DNA of 48,872 nt, from positions 1-48,872 of the forward strand of contig JAFUVZ010000035.1 in NCBI GenBank assembly GCA_017471185.1, given 5' to 3'. Within the stretch, counting starts at the first letter, position 1, and the number at the start of each line of letters is the position of its first letter. Under the pieces are notes generated by a model. That model did no database searches and was not told where the DNA came from. It was given only the letters and a program-made list of their open reading frames with translations. Source of the DNA: Bacteroidaceae bacterium. GTDB taxonomy: Bacteria > Bacteroidota > Bacteroidia > Bacteroidales > Bacteroidaceae. The translations under genes and the position numbers were made by a program. Positions 25,216-34,523 of the stretch are shown here, piece after piece.

Positions 25216-26093
25216 AAAAGATCAGCATAGAATACTTGAAGAATGAGGATTTCGTAGATTATATTGACGGTGACCTGTTTCTCATCGAGGATGTAAACAA
25301 GCTTCCATCCATCCAAGACAATGCGATTGAAGTGGAATCCATCGTTGTGATATTCGGAATAAGTGGCGAAGGACAGGTGACGATGAACAACCAAGTATAT
25401 CGACTCAAACGCAGGCAGTTGCTGATGGGTATGCCTCGTTCCATCTATTCCCATTACAGTCCGTTGACGTCAGATTTCAAGGTAAAGATTATCGGCATCT
25501 CTACCCGGTCGTTCAACAGTTCCATCTTCATGACGAAGAATATCTGGAAGAACTTCTACTTCCTTATCAACAATCCTATTATCGAAATCGAGGAAAATGA
25601 CGTGGCCCTGCTGATGCACTATTATGAGATAGCTAACCTCAAGATGCACCAAGAGAAATCGCCTTTTCACCAGGCCATTATGACATCTCTGCTCCACAGC
25701 GTGATTTTCGAGTTGCTGGCCATCACCGACCGGGTGGAAAAGATTGAGTTTGAAGAAAAGAACAGCATCACGCAGAGTGAAGTGCTGTTCCGCCGTTTTG
25801 TGGAACTGCTTGCAGAGAACGAAGGGAAGGTACGTTCCGTTACTGATTACGCTGAAATGCTGTACGTCACCCCCAAATATCTCTCTTCTGTAGTAAAACA
25901 GGTATGTGGAAGAACAGCACTCGACCTCATCCATGAGACCACAACTCATGCCATAGTACGCCAGTTGAAATATACCGACAAGTCAATCAAGGAGATTGCC
26001 AACGAGATGTCATTCCCCAGCCTCTCTTTCTTCGGCAAGTTCGTCAAGACACAGTTAGGTGTTTCTCCTAAGAAATTCCGCAAGGGACAATGA
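25212..26093 (+). CDS. AraC-family transcriptional regulator
   Basis: Regulator of 293 residues. The N-terminal half is a cupin-like sensing domain (IFGISGEGQVTMNNQVYRLKRRQLLMG), and the C-terminal part (about 195-290) has two helix-turn-helix units (VTDYAEMLYVTPKYLSSVVK and SIKEIANEMSFPSLSFFGKF). The end GVSPKKFRKGQ is typical of AraC. I start it at ATG 25212, which overlaps the kinase stop as ATGA; an upstream in-frame ATG at 25164 lies inside the kinase gene. It probably controls its own operon, sensing a released or phosphorylated sugar, but no operator was recognised. Confidence 0.9.
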   Translation: MKKISIEYLKNEDFVDYIDGDLFLIEDVNKLPSIQDNAIEVESIVVIFGISGEGQVTMNNQVYRLKRRQLLMGMPRSIYSHYSPLTSDFKVKIIGISTRSFNSSIFMTKNIWKNFYFLINNPIIEIEENDVALLMHYYEIANLKMHQEKSPFHQAIMTSLLHSVIFELLAITDRVEKIEFEEKNSITQSEVLFRRFVELLAENEGKVRSVTDYAEMLYVTPKYLSSVVKQVCGRTALDLIHETTTHAIVRQLKYTDKSIKEIANEMSFPSLSFFGKFVKTQLGVSPKKFRKGQ

Positions 26094-26791
26094 ACAAAGA
26101 CCGCGATACTGCTTTAGGATATCGGAAAAAGGCTCTGGAAGGCGATCCTAAGGCCATGAACAACCTGGGAGTTTGTTACCGTCGAGGTACTGGTGTGCCC
26201 GAGAATCACGAGCTGGCTTTTGAGTGGTATCATCAGGCAGCTATGCATAACGATGTCTATGGCTGTTTTAACACGGCTGAGTGTTATTACCATGGAGATG
26301 GCGTAGAAGCAGATCACCAAGAGGCTTTCAAATGGTATCTTCGTGCGGCAGAGCAAGGAGATATGCAGTCACAGGTCAATGTGGCTAATGCTCTTTACTT
26401 AGGCGATGGAGTGGAGACTGACCATACAGCAGCTTTCCAATGGTACCATGAAGCAGCTTTCCAAGGTCATGTACAGTCGCAGAAGAATGTTGGTGCTGCC
26501 TATTGGAACGGTGATGGCGTAGAGCGAAACCTTGAAGAGTGTGCTTTCTGGTATGAACTTGCCGCTAATTCCGGAGATGCCATGGCACAGTTTGCCACAG
26601 GCTGGTTCCGAATGACGGGAAATGGTGTGCCTGTTGATGAACGCCTCGGACTGCAATGGATACAGAAAGCAGCTTCGCAAGGATATGAGCCGGCTATTGA
26701 GTATTGCCAGGAACATGGCTACCCCTTCAAGTACTTCGGGATTACCAGCAAGAAGCTATCAGAGAATGACATCCAGGTAAATGAAAATTGA
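26090..26791 (+). CDS. Sel1-repeat (TPR-like) protein
   Basis: Protein of 233 residues made of about five 36-residue Sel1 repeats (AxxLGxxYxxGxGVxxNxxxAxxWYxxAA), with a diverged final repeat. It has no signal peptide or membrane span, so it should act in the cytoplasm as a scaffold. It starts by ATGA overlap with the AraC gene and closes the four-gene operon. Why a Sel1 protein belongs to a glycan-use operon is unclear; a partner for the AraC regulator or kinase is one possibility. Confidence 0.85.
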   Translation: MNKDRDTALGYRKKALEGDPKAMNNLGVCYRRGTGVPENHELAFEWYHQAAMHNDVYGCFNTAECYYHGDGVEADHQEAFKWYLRAAEQGDMQSQVNVANALYLGDGVETDHTAAFQWYHEAAFQGHVQSQKNVGAAYWNGDGVERNLEECAFWYELAANSGDAMAQFATGWFRMTGNGVPVDERLGLQWIQKAASQGYEPAIEYCQEHGYPFKYFGITSKKLSENDIQVNEN

Positions 26792-26798
26792 TATAAAA

Positions 26799-26822
26799 AA
26801 GGCTCCCCTATCGGAGAGCCTT
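26799..26822. terminator. Bidirectional terminator between convergent operons
   Basis: Hairpin with arms AAGGCTCCCC/CGGAGAGCCTT (10 pairs, one mismatch) around a TATC loop. On the minus strand it is followed by a run of six U residues and ends the cyd operon; on the plus strand the tail is weaker (CAAGTTTATT) but serves the Sel1 operon. Confidence 0.85.
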
Positions 26823-26841
26823 CAAGTTTATTCAAATGATT

Positions 26842-27987
26842 TTAATAAGCATGCTCGTCATGTGCCAGTTCCTCTGCATCAATAGGCTTGCTGTCAATCT
26901 TACGCCAAGCGTAGAAGATATAAGCCAGCACGAATGGCACTAACAGGGACACATAGAACATGGTGGTGAGGGTAAACTCACTGCTACTGCTGTTAGACAG
27001 CGTCAAAGAACTTTGCAGATCTGCCACACTGGGGTAATAAGCGGTATTGTTATAGCCAGCCAGGAGCAACAGGGCGGTAACGGTAAGCACCGTACCGGTG
27101 CCTGTCAGCCAGATACCTTTCCTGAAACTTGGCTTCACCAACGTCATGAAGATACCACAAAGCACCAGTACTACACCTGCCAGCAGCACAATGGTTACCA
27201 GTGGCAAAGCCATCACGTTGTGCAGATACTTGAAAGTCTCCATATATATTACGCCAGTCTCTGGCTTCACGGCAAAGCCATCCATAATCAGGAGATGTAC
27301 CAGCCAAGTGAGGAAGAAAGCCAGGAAGAAGATGGTGTCAAAACCCAAGCTCTTGCGGGCACGGCGGTGTAAGTCAATATCATCAATGTTGTTGATAAAG
27401 TAAAGTTCACCTAAGATACGAGCCAAGAACAGCACTGCCAGACCTAAAATCACGTTGAAGATATTCAGACAAGCGTCAAGACCGCCGGAAGCGTTACCCC
27501 AATAACTGATTACAGGTGCTACTGTATCTGTGATATTCCCCTTATCCACAAAGAAATTAGATCCTGTGAAGAATGTAGAGACAGCTGCACCTAAAAGTAT
27601 AGGAGCCAGCACACCATTCACTATCAGGCACCAGCGATAGGTATTCTTGCCAAGCAGATTGCCTAATTTCGACTGGAACTCATAACTGACAGCCTGCACC
27701 ACGAAAGTAAAGAGCAGCAACATCCATACCCAATAGGCACCGCCGAAGCTGGTACTATAGAACAGAGGGAAGGACGCAAAGAACGCGCCACCAAAAGTGA
27801 CGAGCGTAGTGAAAGTAAACTCCCACTTACGTCCCGTGGAATTAATCATCATCTGTCGCTGTGTCTCATTCTCCGGGAGATTGAGAAGCAGCGAGTTGCC
27901 TCCTTGCACGAAGAGCAGGAAGACGAGCAGTCCGCCGAGCAATGACACAACGAACCACCAATATTGTTGTAAAAATTCGTAACTCAT
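26842..27987 (-). CDS. cydB: Cytochrome bd ubiquinol oxidase subunit II
   Basis: Integral membrane subunit of 381 residues with about eight or nine spans, close in length to E. coli CydB (379). Recognisable parts are the N-terminal WWFVVSLLGGLLVFLLFVQGG, the polar FTFTTLVTFGGAFFASFPLFYSTSF, and FFLTWLVHLLI. Together with CydA it forms a high-affinity terminal oxidase for micro-oxic respiration or oxygen removal. It follows cydA on the same strand, after 75 bp of heptamer repeats. Confidence 0.93.
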   Translation of the reverse strand: MSYEFLQQYWWFVVSLLGGLLVFLLFVQGGNSLLLNLPENETQRQMMINSTGRKWEFTFTTLVTFGGAFFASFPLFYSTSFGGAYWVWMLLLFTFVVQAVSYEFQSKLGNLLGKNTYRWCLIVNGVLAPILLGAAVSTFFTGSNFFVDKGNITDTVAPVISYWGNASGGLDACLNIFNVILGLAVLFLARILGELYFINNIDDIDLHRRARKSLGFDTIFFLAFFLTWLVHLLIMDGFAVKPETGVIYMETFKYLHNVMALPLVTIVLLAGVVLVLCGIFMTLVKPSFRKGIWLTGTGTVLTVTALLLLAGYNNTAYYPSVADLQSSLTLSNSSSSEFTLTTMFYVSLLVPFVLAYIFYAWRKIDSKPIDAEELAHDEHAY

Positions 27988-28009
27988 TGTTTATTATTTA
28001 TTAACTTCG

Positions 28010-28071
28010 CTCATTATTCATTCTCCATTATTCATTCTTCATTCTTCATTCTCCATTCTCCATTATTCATT
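28010..28071. repeat. Heptamer repeat tract between cydA and cydB
   Basis: Roughly eight copies of CATTATT, CATTCTT and CATTCTC in mixed order. The tract reaches into the end of cydA: the last codons and the stop of cydA are part of the repeat. Confidence 0.85.
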
Positions 28072-29616
28072 AACTAACGGTCCCTTCTTAATGGCTTTCA
28101 ACATAATGCCAATCTCAGCGATGAGCATAATGGTGAATAAGAAGAGGAAAATGAAGAATGTGAGCTGGACGCTACCAGTGGATACGTTAGAGATGGCCAC
28201 ATTGGTTGGCATCATATCCTGAATCACCCATGGTTGACGACCTACCTCAGCGACTGCCCAGCCAGCCTGGCCTGCCAGATAACCCAACGGTATGGTAAGG
28301 ATGGCAATCCAGTGCATCCACTTCATCTTTGTCAGATCTTTCTTATAAACCAAGTAGATAACCAGCATGAAGAAAACGATAAAATAGCCACCCAGCATCA
28401 CCATGATACGGAACATATAGAATGTAAGCGGCACATTGGGAACCACATCATTCACATTACGGATATGCCCATATCCGAAATACGGCATGTGCTCCCGCAT
28501 GATGCCGGCCTGCACTTTTGCCTCAGCGTCGTTTCCATCTGCCTGAGCCTTGCGATAAGCGGCAAAAGCTGCAATAGCCTTCTTGCCCCTCGTTATCTTT
28601 TCCTCTACAGACAAAGCTATCGTACCGTCCTTCAGTTCATAACCACCATTGAGTAAATCATTGATGCCAGGCACGAAAGAATTCATGTCACGGTCAGCGA
28701 GGATAGATAACATATAAGGGATCTTGATTTCAAAAAGATAAGGATCCACACCATCCTGCGGTGTTTTCTTGGCAGGATTCAGCAAGGCGATGGCGGTCAG
28801 TCCTGCCCCACTCTCACCCTGATAAAGGCCCTCCATAGCCGCCAGCTTCATAGGCTGGTGCTGTGCCACCTGATGACCAGACTCGTCACCGGTTACAGCC
28901 ACCATGACAGAAGAGAACAGGCCTACGATGGCTGCCACCTTGATACTCTGCAACGCGAACTTCTTTTCTCGTCCCTTGAGCAGATACCAGCAACTGACGC
29001 CCACTACAAAGATAGCTCCCAATACCCAGCCAGAGAGAACGGTATGGAAGAACTTGCTGACAGCAAACGGCGAGAATGCCACCTCTGCGAAACTAATCAT
29101 CTCATTGCGGGCTGTATCGGGATTGAACTCCATACCCACAGGATGCTGCATCCAAGAGTTAGCCACCAGAATCCACCAGGCAGAGATGGTAGCGCCCAGA
29201 CCGGTTAGCCAGGTAGATGCAAGGTGGAAACCCTTGCTCACCTTCTCCCAGCCAAAGAACATCACTGCCACGAAAGTACTCTCCATAAAGAAAGCCACAA
29301 TGCCCTCTATGGCAAGCGGAGCACCGAAGATGTCACCTACGAACCAACTGTAGTTACTCCAGTTCGTACCGAACTCGAATTCCAGGATCAAACCCGTAGC
29401 CACACCAACGGCAAAGTTGATGCCAAACAGTTTCATCCAGAACTTGGCGGTGTGTTGCCAGAACTCATCGCCAGAACGGTAGTAGAGGGTTTCCATAACG
29501 CCCATCACTACGGCAAGACCCAGCGTGAGCGGAACGAACACCCAGTGATAGATAGCCGTCAGCGCGAATTGCGCCCTCGACCAATCAATCAACGAAGAAT
29601 CAATGTTTTCAATCAT
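28063..29616 (-). CDS. cydA: Cytochrome bd ubiquinol oxidase subunit I
   Basis: Catalytic haem-bearing subunit of 517 residues. H24 (IYHWVFVPL) corresponds to the haem b595 ligand, the acidic pair is in LAIEGIVAFFMEST, and FGTNWSNYSWFVGDIFGAP and GRQPWVIQDMMPTNVA match the conserved fold. The quinol-binding Q loop is between about 255 and 375 and is of the short type. With CydB it reduces oxygen to water using menaquinol. Preceded on the same strand after 29 bp by the epimerase-hydrolase gene, which separates it from the DUF4492 gene. Confidence 0.95.
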   Translation of the reverse strand: MIENIDSSLIDWSRAQFALTAIYHWVFVPLTLGLAVVMGVMETLYYRSGDEFWQHTAKFWMKLFGINFAVGVATGLILEFEFGTNWSNYSWFVGDIFGAPLAIEGIVAFFMESTFVAVMFFGWEKVSKGFHLASTWLTGLGATISAWWILVANSWMQHPVGMEFNPDTARNEMISFAEVAFSPFAVSKFFHTVLSGWVLGAIFVVGVSCWYLLKGREKKFALQSIKVAAIVGLFSSVMVAVTGDESGHQVAQHQPMKLAAMEGLYQGESGAGLTAIALLNPAKKTPQDGVDPYLFEIKIPYMLSILADRDMNSFVPGINDLLNGGYELKDGTIALSVEEKITRGKKAIAAFAAYRKAQADGNDAEAKVQAGIMREHMPYFGYGHIRNVNDVVPNVPLTFYMFRIMVMLGGYFIVFFMLVIYLVYKKDLTKMKWMHWIAILTIPLGYLAGQAGWAVAEVGRQPWVIQDMMPTNVAISNVSTGSVQLTFFIFLFLFTIMLIAEIGIMLKAIKKGPLVNE

Positions 29617-29645
29617 AAGATTAGTTGTTTAAGGTTAATTCTATT

Positions 29646-32600
29646 TTATTTCACAATTACGGTCACAAAACTGTCAGCTGGCATATCCATCCATGCTTTA
29701 CCATCCTTCACTTTCAGGCATTGTGCATCACCATGCTGACGGTCATTAGTAACATAAACCCATGCCTGACCAGCTTCAGCAGGCAGACCCGTTATTTCCG
29801 CTTGGCAGGAAGCACCGTTATTCACAATCTGCAGGGCACATTCACCAGTAGCTTTCTTGCTGAACGCCGCCACATTCACCTGGTCTTTATCACAGGTCAC
29901 CGGCACGGCAAAGGAATCGGCGGGTGTCATAGCCAGCTGGCGCAAGTTGAAGAAACGTTGCGTAGGACGCAGAGGCCCATCAGAGCCATAGATACCATCT
30001 CCCCAAAGAATAGAATAGTCGGAAGTGAGCTGCCATTGCAGGATGCTCCACGGTTGGCTGATGGCACAGATGCGCACATACAGATTGATTTCATAAAGTG
30101 CGAAGGTCGTCTCATTAAAGATGGCAGGATACTGATGAGCCGCAGCGTCTGTGCTGCCCTCTCCCACTATCAGCGGCACGTTAATCTCCTTAGATGCAGC
30201 CGCCCACTTACGCAAGGTATCGTCATCACATCCTCTCCAGGAATGGAAAGAGACTGCGCCAATATAATTACGAGCTATCGGATCATGCAAGGCTGGCAGG
30301 ATAAAGTCGTAAGTGGTTGCATCAGAATTATCCCCCAACAGCATCAGCGTCTTTAGCCCTTTTCCTGCCAGAAATGCTCCGAACTCCTTGATAAAAGTAC
30401 AATGTTCCTCTGGTGTAAACACCACATCGATACCCAGGTCTGATTCATTAAATGAGAAGTAATCAGCCTCCACCCCATAATCTCTCTTTAAAAACTCCAG
30501 ATAGCTGGCCAACGATGTGTATATCCGTTCCTTTTCAGTGGTTTTAAGTGAATAAGCCCTGGCTGTACCGTCAGAACGGGTTGTCTGGTTTCCTGCCCAA
30601 GCTGGTGGAAACCAGCAACTCACGATGACAGGCATGCCAATTTGTTTAAGTTTCTTTGCCATCTCAGCACTACGACGGATATGCTCCCCCTCAGCACCCT
30701 GCTGGTCCCATTGCGCCCAAGGCATCTCAACACGACCGAAAGCCACTCTCATATTCTGCAGGCAATAATCAATCACCTCTGGATCTTTCTGTACATTCTG
30801 GATGCGGAAATTACCTCCAAAGCCGATGAACTGCCTGCCAGGTTGTTTTCTATCCATAACCAGGTGCACGGTTTCATGATGACGCACGCCATCTACATTC
30901 ATGACTGCCGACAAAGATGTCTGCGTCCCTTTCTTCAACGAAGGCATGAGGGTTACGTACAACACTTTGTCATCACCTTCATTTCTGACAACGGTGCGTA
31001 CTGACCTGCTGAACTGCAAGGTGATATGTCTTTCAGGAGCGGTAATGCTCACTTTATTTCCCGATGTCTTAATCTGTGCATCAGCGTAATATTTCGGTGA
31101 GAACGCCATACAGAAATACACCCCCTCTTTCAGTGATTCTAATGCATTAACCTTCCAAGAGAGGTTCACAGTTGACTGGTCCACATCGGTAACGGCCTGT
31201 GTAATCTCAGCCCCATGCATTGGCGTGATGGTAATCTGCTTGTTCTTCTCACGGTTGTATTTAATTTTCTGCTGCTTCTCCCTGCCGGTCACTTCCATAT
31301 TGTCCCCTATTACACCTATGCGTAAAGTAGATTCAAAGTCTATCAGTTCTCCAGCCAGGCGAACACCCGTGATATTGCTCCACGCCATGACCTCCGTATG
31401 TACCCTGACTGGTTCGAGACGTGCAATCAGTTCGTAAGCCATACGGCTGTTATGATAAGGGCAGTTCCACATACTCACCTTCGGTTCATCAGTAGGCTTT
31501 CCCTCTTCTGTCAGTCCCTTGTACCATCCTCCATGAACATTATCCACAAAATGTGTCTTCACATAATCCCAGTTGCGTCTGGCGATGCGCAGGTATTTCG
31601 CATCTCCAGTTATCTGCCAGGCGTTCACACAGCCTATTATGGTTTCGCACTGTGGCCACCACGACAAGTTCTTACGATACCCCTTTTCATTACGTTCATA
31701 CAGCATCACCCCATCAGGATGAAGGCCTTCTGCTATTGCCACATCCACCATCCTTACAGCCTGTGCATCCACCTTTTTCTTCAAGGCTTCCTCTCCAACT
31801 GCAGCGGCAGCCTCACTCATAAGCCAGGAGGTTTCAATGTCATGTCCGAAAGAATCCACTTCCTCCAATGAATGCCAGTCGTCATCTGCATATAATATAA
31901 GGTGTCCCCTCTGGGCATCATAAAGTCTGCTGCCCAAGATGCCCAACAGTTCCTTCAGGTTCTCCTTAAGTCCTTCTTCAGGCCATACCTGATACAAGGT
32001 GGTATATGCTTCCAGCAGATGAATGTGCGTGTTCATCGTCTTCGTAGCTCCCGCCATCCCGTCAACGCCCTTGGCTTGGGTACGGGTATAGTCACGTTCA
32101 AAAGTTTCGATATAACCTTGTTTCTGTTTATCATGTACCTTTGTCTCCAAAGTGCGGTATAGAGCCAAGGCCGTTTCCAAGCTTTTCTGCTGCCCCGTCA
32201 CCCTGAAGTGCTCAGCTAAGCCATAAATTGTAAAAGCAGTGGCATAAGTCTGCTTCGTTCCATCTTTCATTCCTCCCTCATTATCCAGTAGCCAAAATAC
32301 GCCTCCATACTTAGCATCGATGAAATGGTTGATGACATAATCAGCAGCCCTGTCCGCAGCAAGGCGATAGCTCTCATAACCATAAAGCCCGTATGCCTTC
32401 GAGAAAGTCCATAAGATGCGTGCATTCAGGATAGATCCTTTGTCGGCATCAGCTACTGCTGAACCATCGTTGCGCACTGTCCCGTAGAATCCGCCAGCCA
32501 GATCGATGGTATGTTCTATCCAGAATGGCAAAATGTTTCCGGTAAGATTAGCTTCCACTTCTGCCTTCAGCAGAGAGATGTCAACAGACACCTGAGCCTT

Positions 32601-32651
32601 TGTGAATGTAAAGGCAGACAGCATGATTAATATAAACAACCGTATCTTCAT
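29646..32651 (-). CDS. Secreted AGE/cellobiose-2-epimerase - GH30-like fusion
   Basis: Protein of 1001 residues with a signal peptide (MKIRLFILIMLSAFTFTKA). Residues about 22-415 form an AGE-family (alpha6/alpha6) epimerase with the complete catalytic set known from cellobiose 2-epimerase: H270, E273 and W276 (GHDIETSW), W332 and E336 (WWPQCE), and H400 (CPYHNS). About 420-605 is a beta-sandwich linker. About 605-905 is a clan GH-A barrel with E736 (YFSFNESD) and E831 (VGEGSTD) as likely acid/base and nucleophile. About 905-1001 is a beta domain as in GH30. It lies between DUF4492 (18-bp gap) and cydA (29-bp gap). The hydrolase could release a disaccharide that the epimerase converts; this is an inference. 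Confidence 0.83.
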   Translation of the reverse strand: MKIRLFILIMLSAFTFTKAQVSVDISLLKAEVEANLTGNILPFWIEHTIDLAGGFYGTVRNDGSAVADADKGSILNARILWTFSKAYGLYGYESYRLAADRAADYVINHFIDAKYGGVFWLLDNEGGMKDGTKQTYATAFTIYGLAEHFRVTGQQKSLETALALYRTLETKVHDKQKQGYIETFERDYTRTQAKGVDGMAGATKTMNTHIHLLEAYTTLYQVWPEEGLKENLKELLGILGSRLYDAQRGHLILYADDDWHSLEEVDSFGHDIETSWLMSEAAAAVGEEALKKKVDAQAVRMVDVAIAEGLHPDGVMLYERNEKGYRKNLSWWPQCETIIGCVNAWQITGDAKYLRIARRNWDYVKTHFVDNVHGGWYKGLTEEGKPTDEPKVSMWNCPYHNSRMAYELIARLEPVRVHTEVMAWSNITGVRLAGELIDFESTLRIGVIGDNMEVTGREKQQKIKYNREKNKQITITPMHGAEITQAVTDVDQSTVNLSWKVNALESLKEGVYFCMAFSPKYYADAQIKTSGNKVSITAPERHITLQFSRSVRTVVRNEGDDKVLYVTLMPSLKKGTQTSLSAVMNVDGVRHHETVHLVMDRKQPGRQFIGFGGNFRIQNVQKDPEVIDYCLQNMRVAFGRVEMPWAQWDQQGAEGEHIRRSAEMAKKLKQIGMPVIVSCWFPPAWAGNQTTRSDGTARAYSLKTTEKERIYTSLASYLEFLKRDYGVEADYFSFNESDLGIDVVFTPEEHCTFIKEFGAFLAGKGLKTLMLLGDNSDATTYDFILPALHDPIARNYIGAVSFHSWRGCDDDTLRKWAAASKEINVPLIVGEGSTDAAAHQYPAIFNETTFALYEINLYVRICAISQPWSILQWQLTSDYSILWGDGIYGSDGPLRPTQRFFNLRQLAMTPADSFAVPVTCDKDQVNVAAFSKKATGECALQIVNNGASCQAEITGLPAEAGQAWVYVTNDRQHGDAQCLKVKDGKAWMDMPADSFVTVIVK

Positions 32652-32669
32652 AACGACTAATTGTTTTGG

Positions 32670-32909
32670 TTATTCTGAATGTTCATCAACAGACCTTCCT
32701 ATAATCTGCGAGCTCACATAGTCATCCTTCTGCGAGTCATCATCTGTCACGGAATTCAGGAAATTGGGGAAGAAAAACACCCGCAGGATGCAGAACATGA
32801 TGAAGAGCTTGATGAAAATCAACAGCCAAAGCGTCTTGCCGATGGTCATGCTCTTAAAACCATCCACATAGAACCGCCATATTTTAGTGACGATGTTTTT
32901 CATACGCAT
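32670..32909 (-). CDS. DUF4492 small membrane protein
   Basis: Protein of 79 residues with a basic amphipathic start (RIWRFY-type: KIWRFYVDGFKSMTIGKTLWL), one membrane span (LIFIKLFIMFCILRVFFFPNFL) and a short acidic, serine-rich tail. This matches DUF4492, which in Bacteroidetes regularly precedes cydA and cydB and may be a small oxidase subunit. ATG 32903 is a plausible start two codons in. Here a 3-kb gene intervenes between it and cydA. Confidence 0.85.
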   Translation of the reverse strand: MRMKNIVTKIWRFYVDGFKSMTIGKTLWLLIFIKLFIMFCILRVFFFPNFLNSVTDDDSQKDDYVSSQIIGRSVDEHSE

Positions 32910-33026
32910 ATAAATATAAGGTGTAATGACCCCACTAAGATAAGGACATTTTTTGATATTTCAGCGGTTTTGTCGATAAAAAATAGGCGTTTGTCGATTT
33001 TTGTTGTACAAAATACACAAACCATC

Positions 33027-33034
33027 TACTTTTG
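33027..33034 (+). promoter_or_regulatory. -7 element of the efflux operon
   Basis: TACTTTTG, a perfect TAnnTTTG match about 30 bp before the tolC-like gene. T/G-rich sequence (TTTTTGTTG) occupies the -33 region but with imperfect spacing. Confidence 0.55.
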
Positions 33035-33066
33035 CATCAGGAAATAGAAAACAAAATTTATAAGAT

Positions 33067-34473
33067 ATGAATATGAAAAGATTATTAGGATTGACAATTC
33101 TCTGCATGGGCTGCACTGCCAGCCTATTCGCACAGAACGGGATTGCTCCCCGTCAGGAGGCATGGTCAACTGACACGACAAGGGTGGCTACTCCCCAGCC
33201 CGACCAGTGGACGTTGCAAGACTGTATCGACTACGCGTTACAGCAGAACATCACGATCCAGCAGAACAGACTGCAGGCTGTGAGTGCCGAAATTGATGTG
33301 AGAAATGCCAAGAATGACTTCCTTCCCAGCGTATCGGGTAGTGTAAGCCAGAACTTGAGCTACCGCCCCAACGCACAAACCAGTATGATGGTTATGGGAT
33401 CTGAGGTAAAGACCTCCAACAGTAAGACATCATACAACGGCAGCTATGGATTGAACGCCAACTGGACAGTTTTCAATGGGAAAAGAATAAACACGCTGAA
33501 GCAGCAGAAGCTGAACAGCGAAGCAGCAGACCTGGATGTGGCTCAGAGCGAGAACAACATCATTCAGCAGATCACTCAAATCTACATCCAGATTCTATAC
33601 GCTGCCGAGTCTATCAAAGTGAATGAAGCTAACCTGTCAGTCAGTGAAGCGAATGCCTTGCGAGGCAAGCAGCTGTTTGAGGCAGGCAGTTCTTCTAAAG
33701 CCGACTATGCACAGTTAGAGTCACAGGTAAGCCAGGACAAGTATCAGCTGGTGAACTCACAGGCTCAGCTCCAGAGTTACAAGCTTCAGCTCAAGCAGCT
33801 CCTGGAGATTGAGGGTGAAGAAGAGATGAATCTTTTCCTGCCACAGCTGAATGATGACGACGTTCTGATTCCCCTGCCCAGTAAAGCTGACATTTATAAT
33901 GCAGCGTTGGCTATGCGTCCTGAAATCCAATCAAGCAAACTGGATGTGGAGGCTGCCGACCTGAATATCAAGGTGGCAAAGGCCGGATACCTGCCAACCG
34001 TAAGTATGAGCGGCAACATCAGCAGTAGCAACATGAAAAACGGCGGCAACTTCGGCACACAGTTGAGTGACAACTGGAACAATTCCGTCAGTGTCAGCGT
34101 CAGCATTCCTATCTTTGACAAAGGTCAGACCAAAAGCCAGATTCAGAAAGCCCGCATTCAGAAGCAAAATTCCGAACTGAGCTTGCAGAGCCAGCAGAAG
34201 ACCCTGTACAGCAATATCGAAGGCTTGTGGCTCGATGCCAACACAGCACAACAGCAATATATAGCTGCCAAGGCCCAGCTGAGCAGTGCGCAGACCAGCT
34301 TCGACCTGGTGCAGGAACAGTTTAACCTGGGTATGAAGAATACCGTAGAGCTGCTGAGAGAACAGACCACCCTGCTGAACGCTCAGAACTCACTGCTTCA
34401 GGCTAAATACATGGCCATCATGAACCAGCAGCTGCTGAGGTTCTATGGCGGCGAGAGCATTGTGATTGGTTGA
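33067..34473 (+). CDS. TolC-family outer-membrane efflux channel
   Basis: Protein of 468 residues with a signal peptide (ending LFA, before QNGIAP). It has the two long helical repeats of the OEP family, beginning WTLQDCIDYALQQNITIQQNRL and AALAMRPEIQSSKLDVEAADLNIKVAKAGYLPTVSMSG, and ends with LREQTTLLNAQNSLLQAKY. It provides the trimeric exit duct across the outer membrane for the MacAB-like pump encoded next (51-bp gap). First gene of the operon. Confidence 0.92.
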   Translation: MNMKRLLGLTILCMGCTASLFAQNGIAPRQEAWSTDTTRVATPQPDQWTLQDCIDYALQQNITIQQNRLQAVSAEIDVRNAKNDFLPSVSGSVSQNLSYRPNAQTSMMVMGSEVKTSNSKTSYNGSYGLNANWTVFNGKRINTLKQQKLNSEAADLDVAQSENNIIQQITQIYIQILYAAESIKVNEANLSVSEANALRGKQLFEAGSSSKADYAQLESQVSQDKYQLVNSQAQLQSYKLQLKQLLEIEGEEEMNLFLPQLNDDDVLIPLPSKADIYNAALAMRPEIQSSKLDVEAADLNIKVAKAGYLPTVSMSGNISSSNMKNGGNFGTQLSDNWNNSVSVSVSIPIFDKGQTKSQIQKARIQKQNSELSLQSQQKTLYSNIEGLWLDANTAQQQYIAAKAQLSSAQTSFDLVQEQFNLGMKNTVELLREQTTLLNAQNSLLQAKYMAIMNQQLLRFYGGESIVIG

Positions 34474-34523
34474 TTGACAATTAAGGGAAACAGAACATTG
34501 ATAATAATAAAAAAGCTAAGAAT

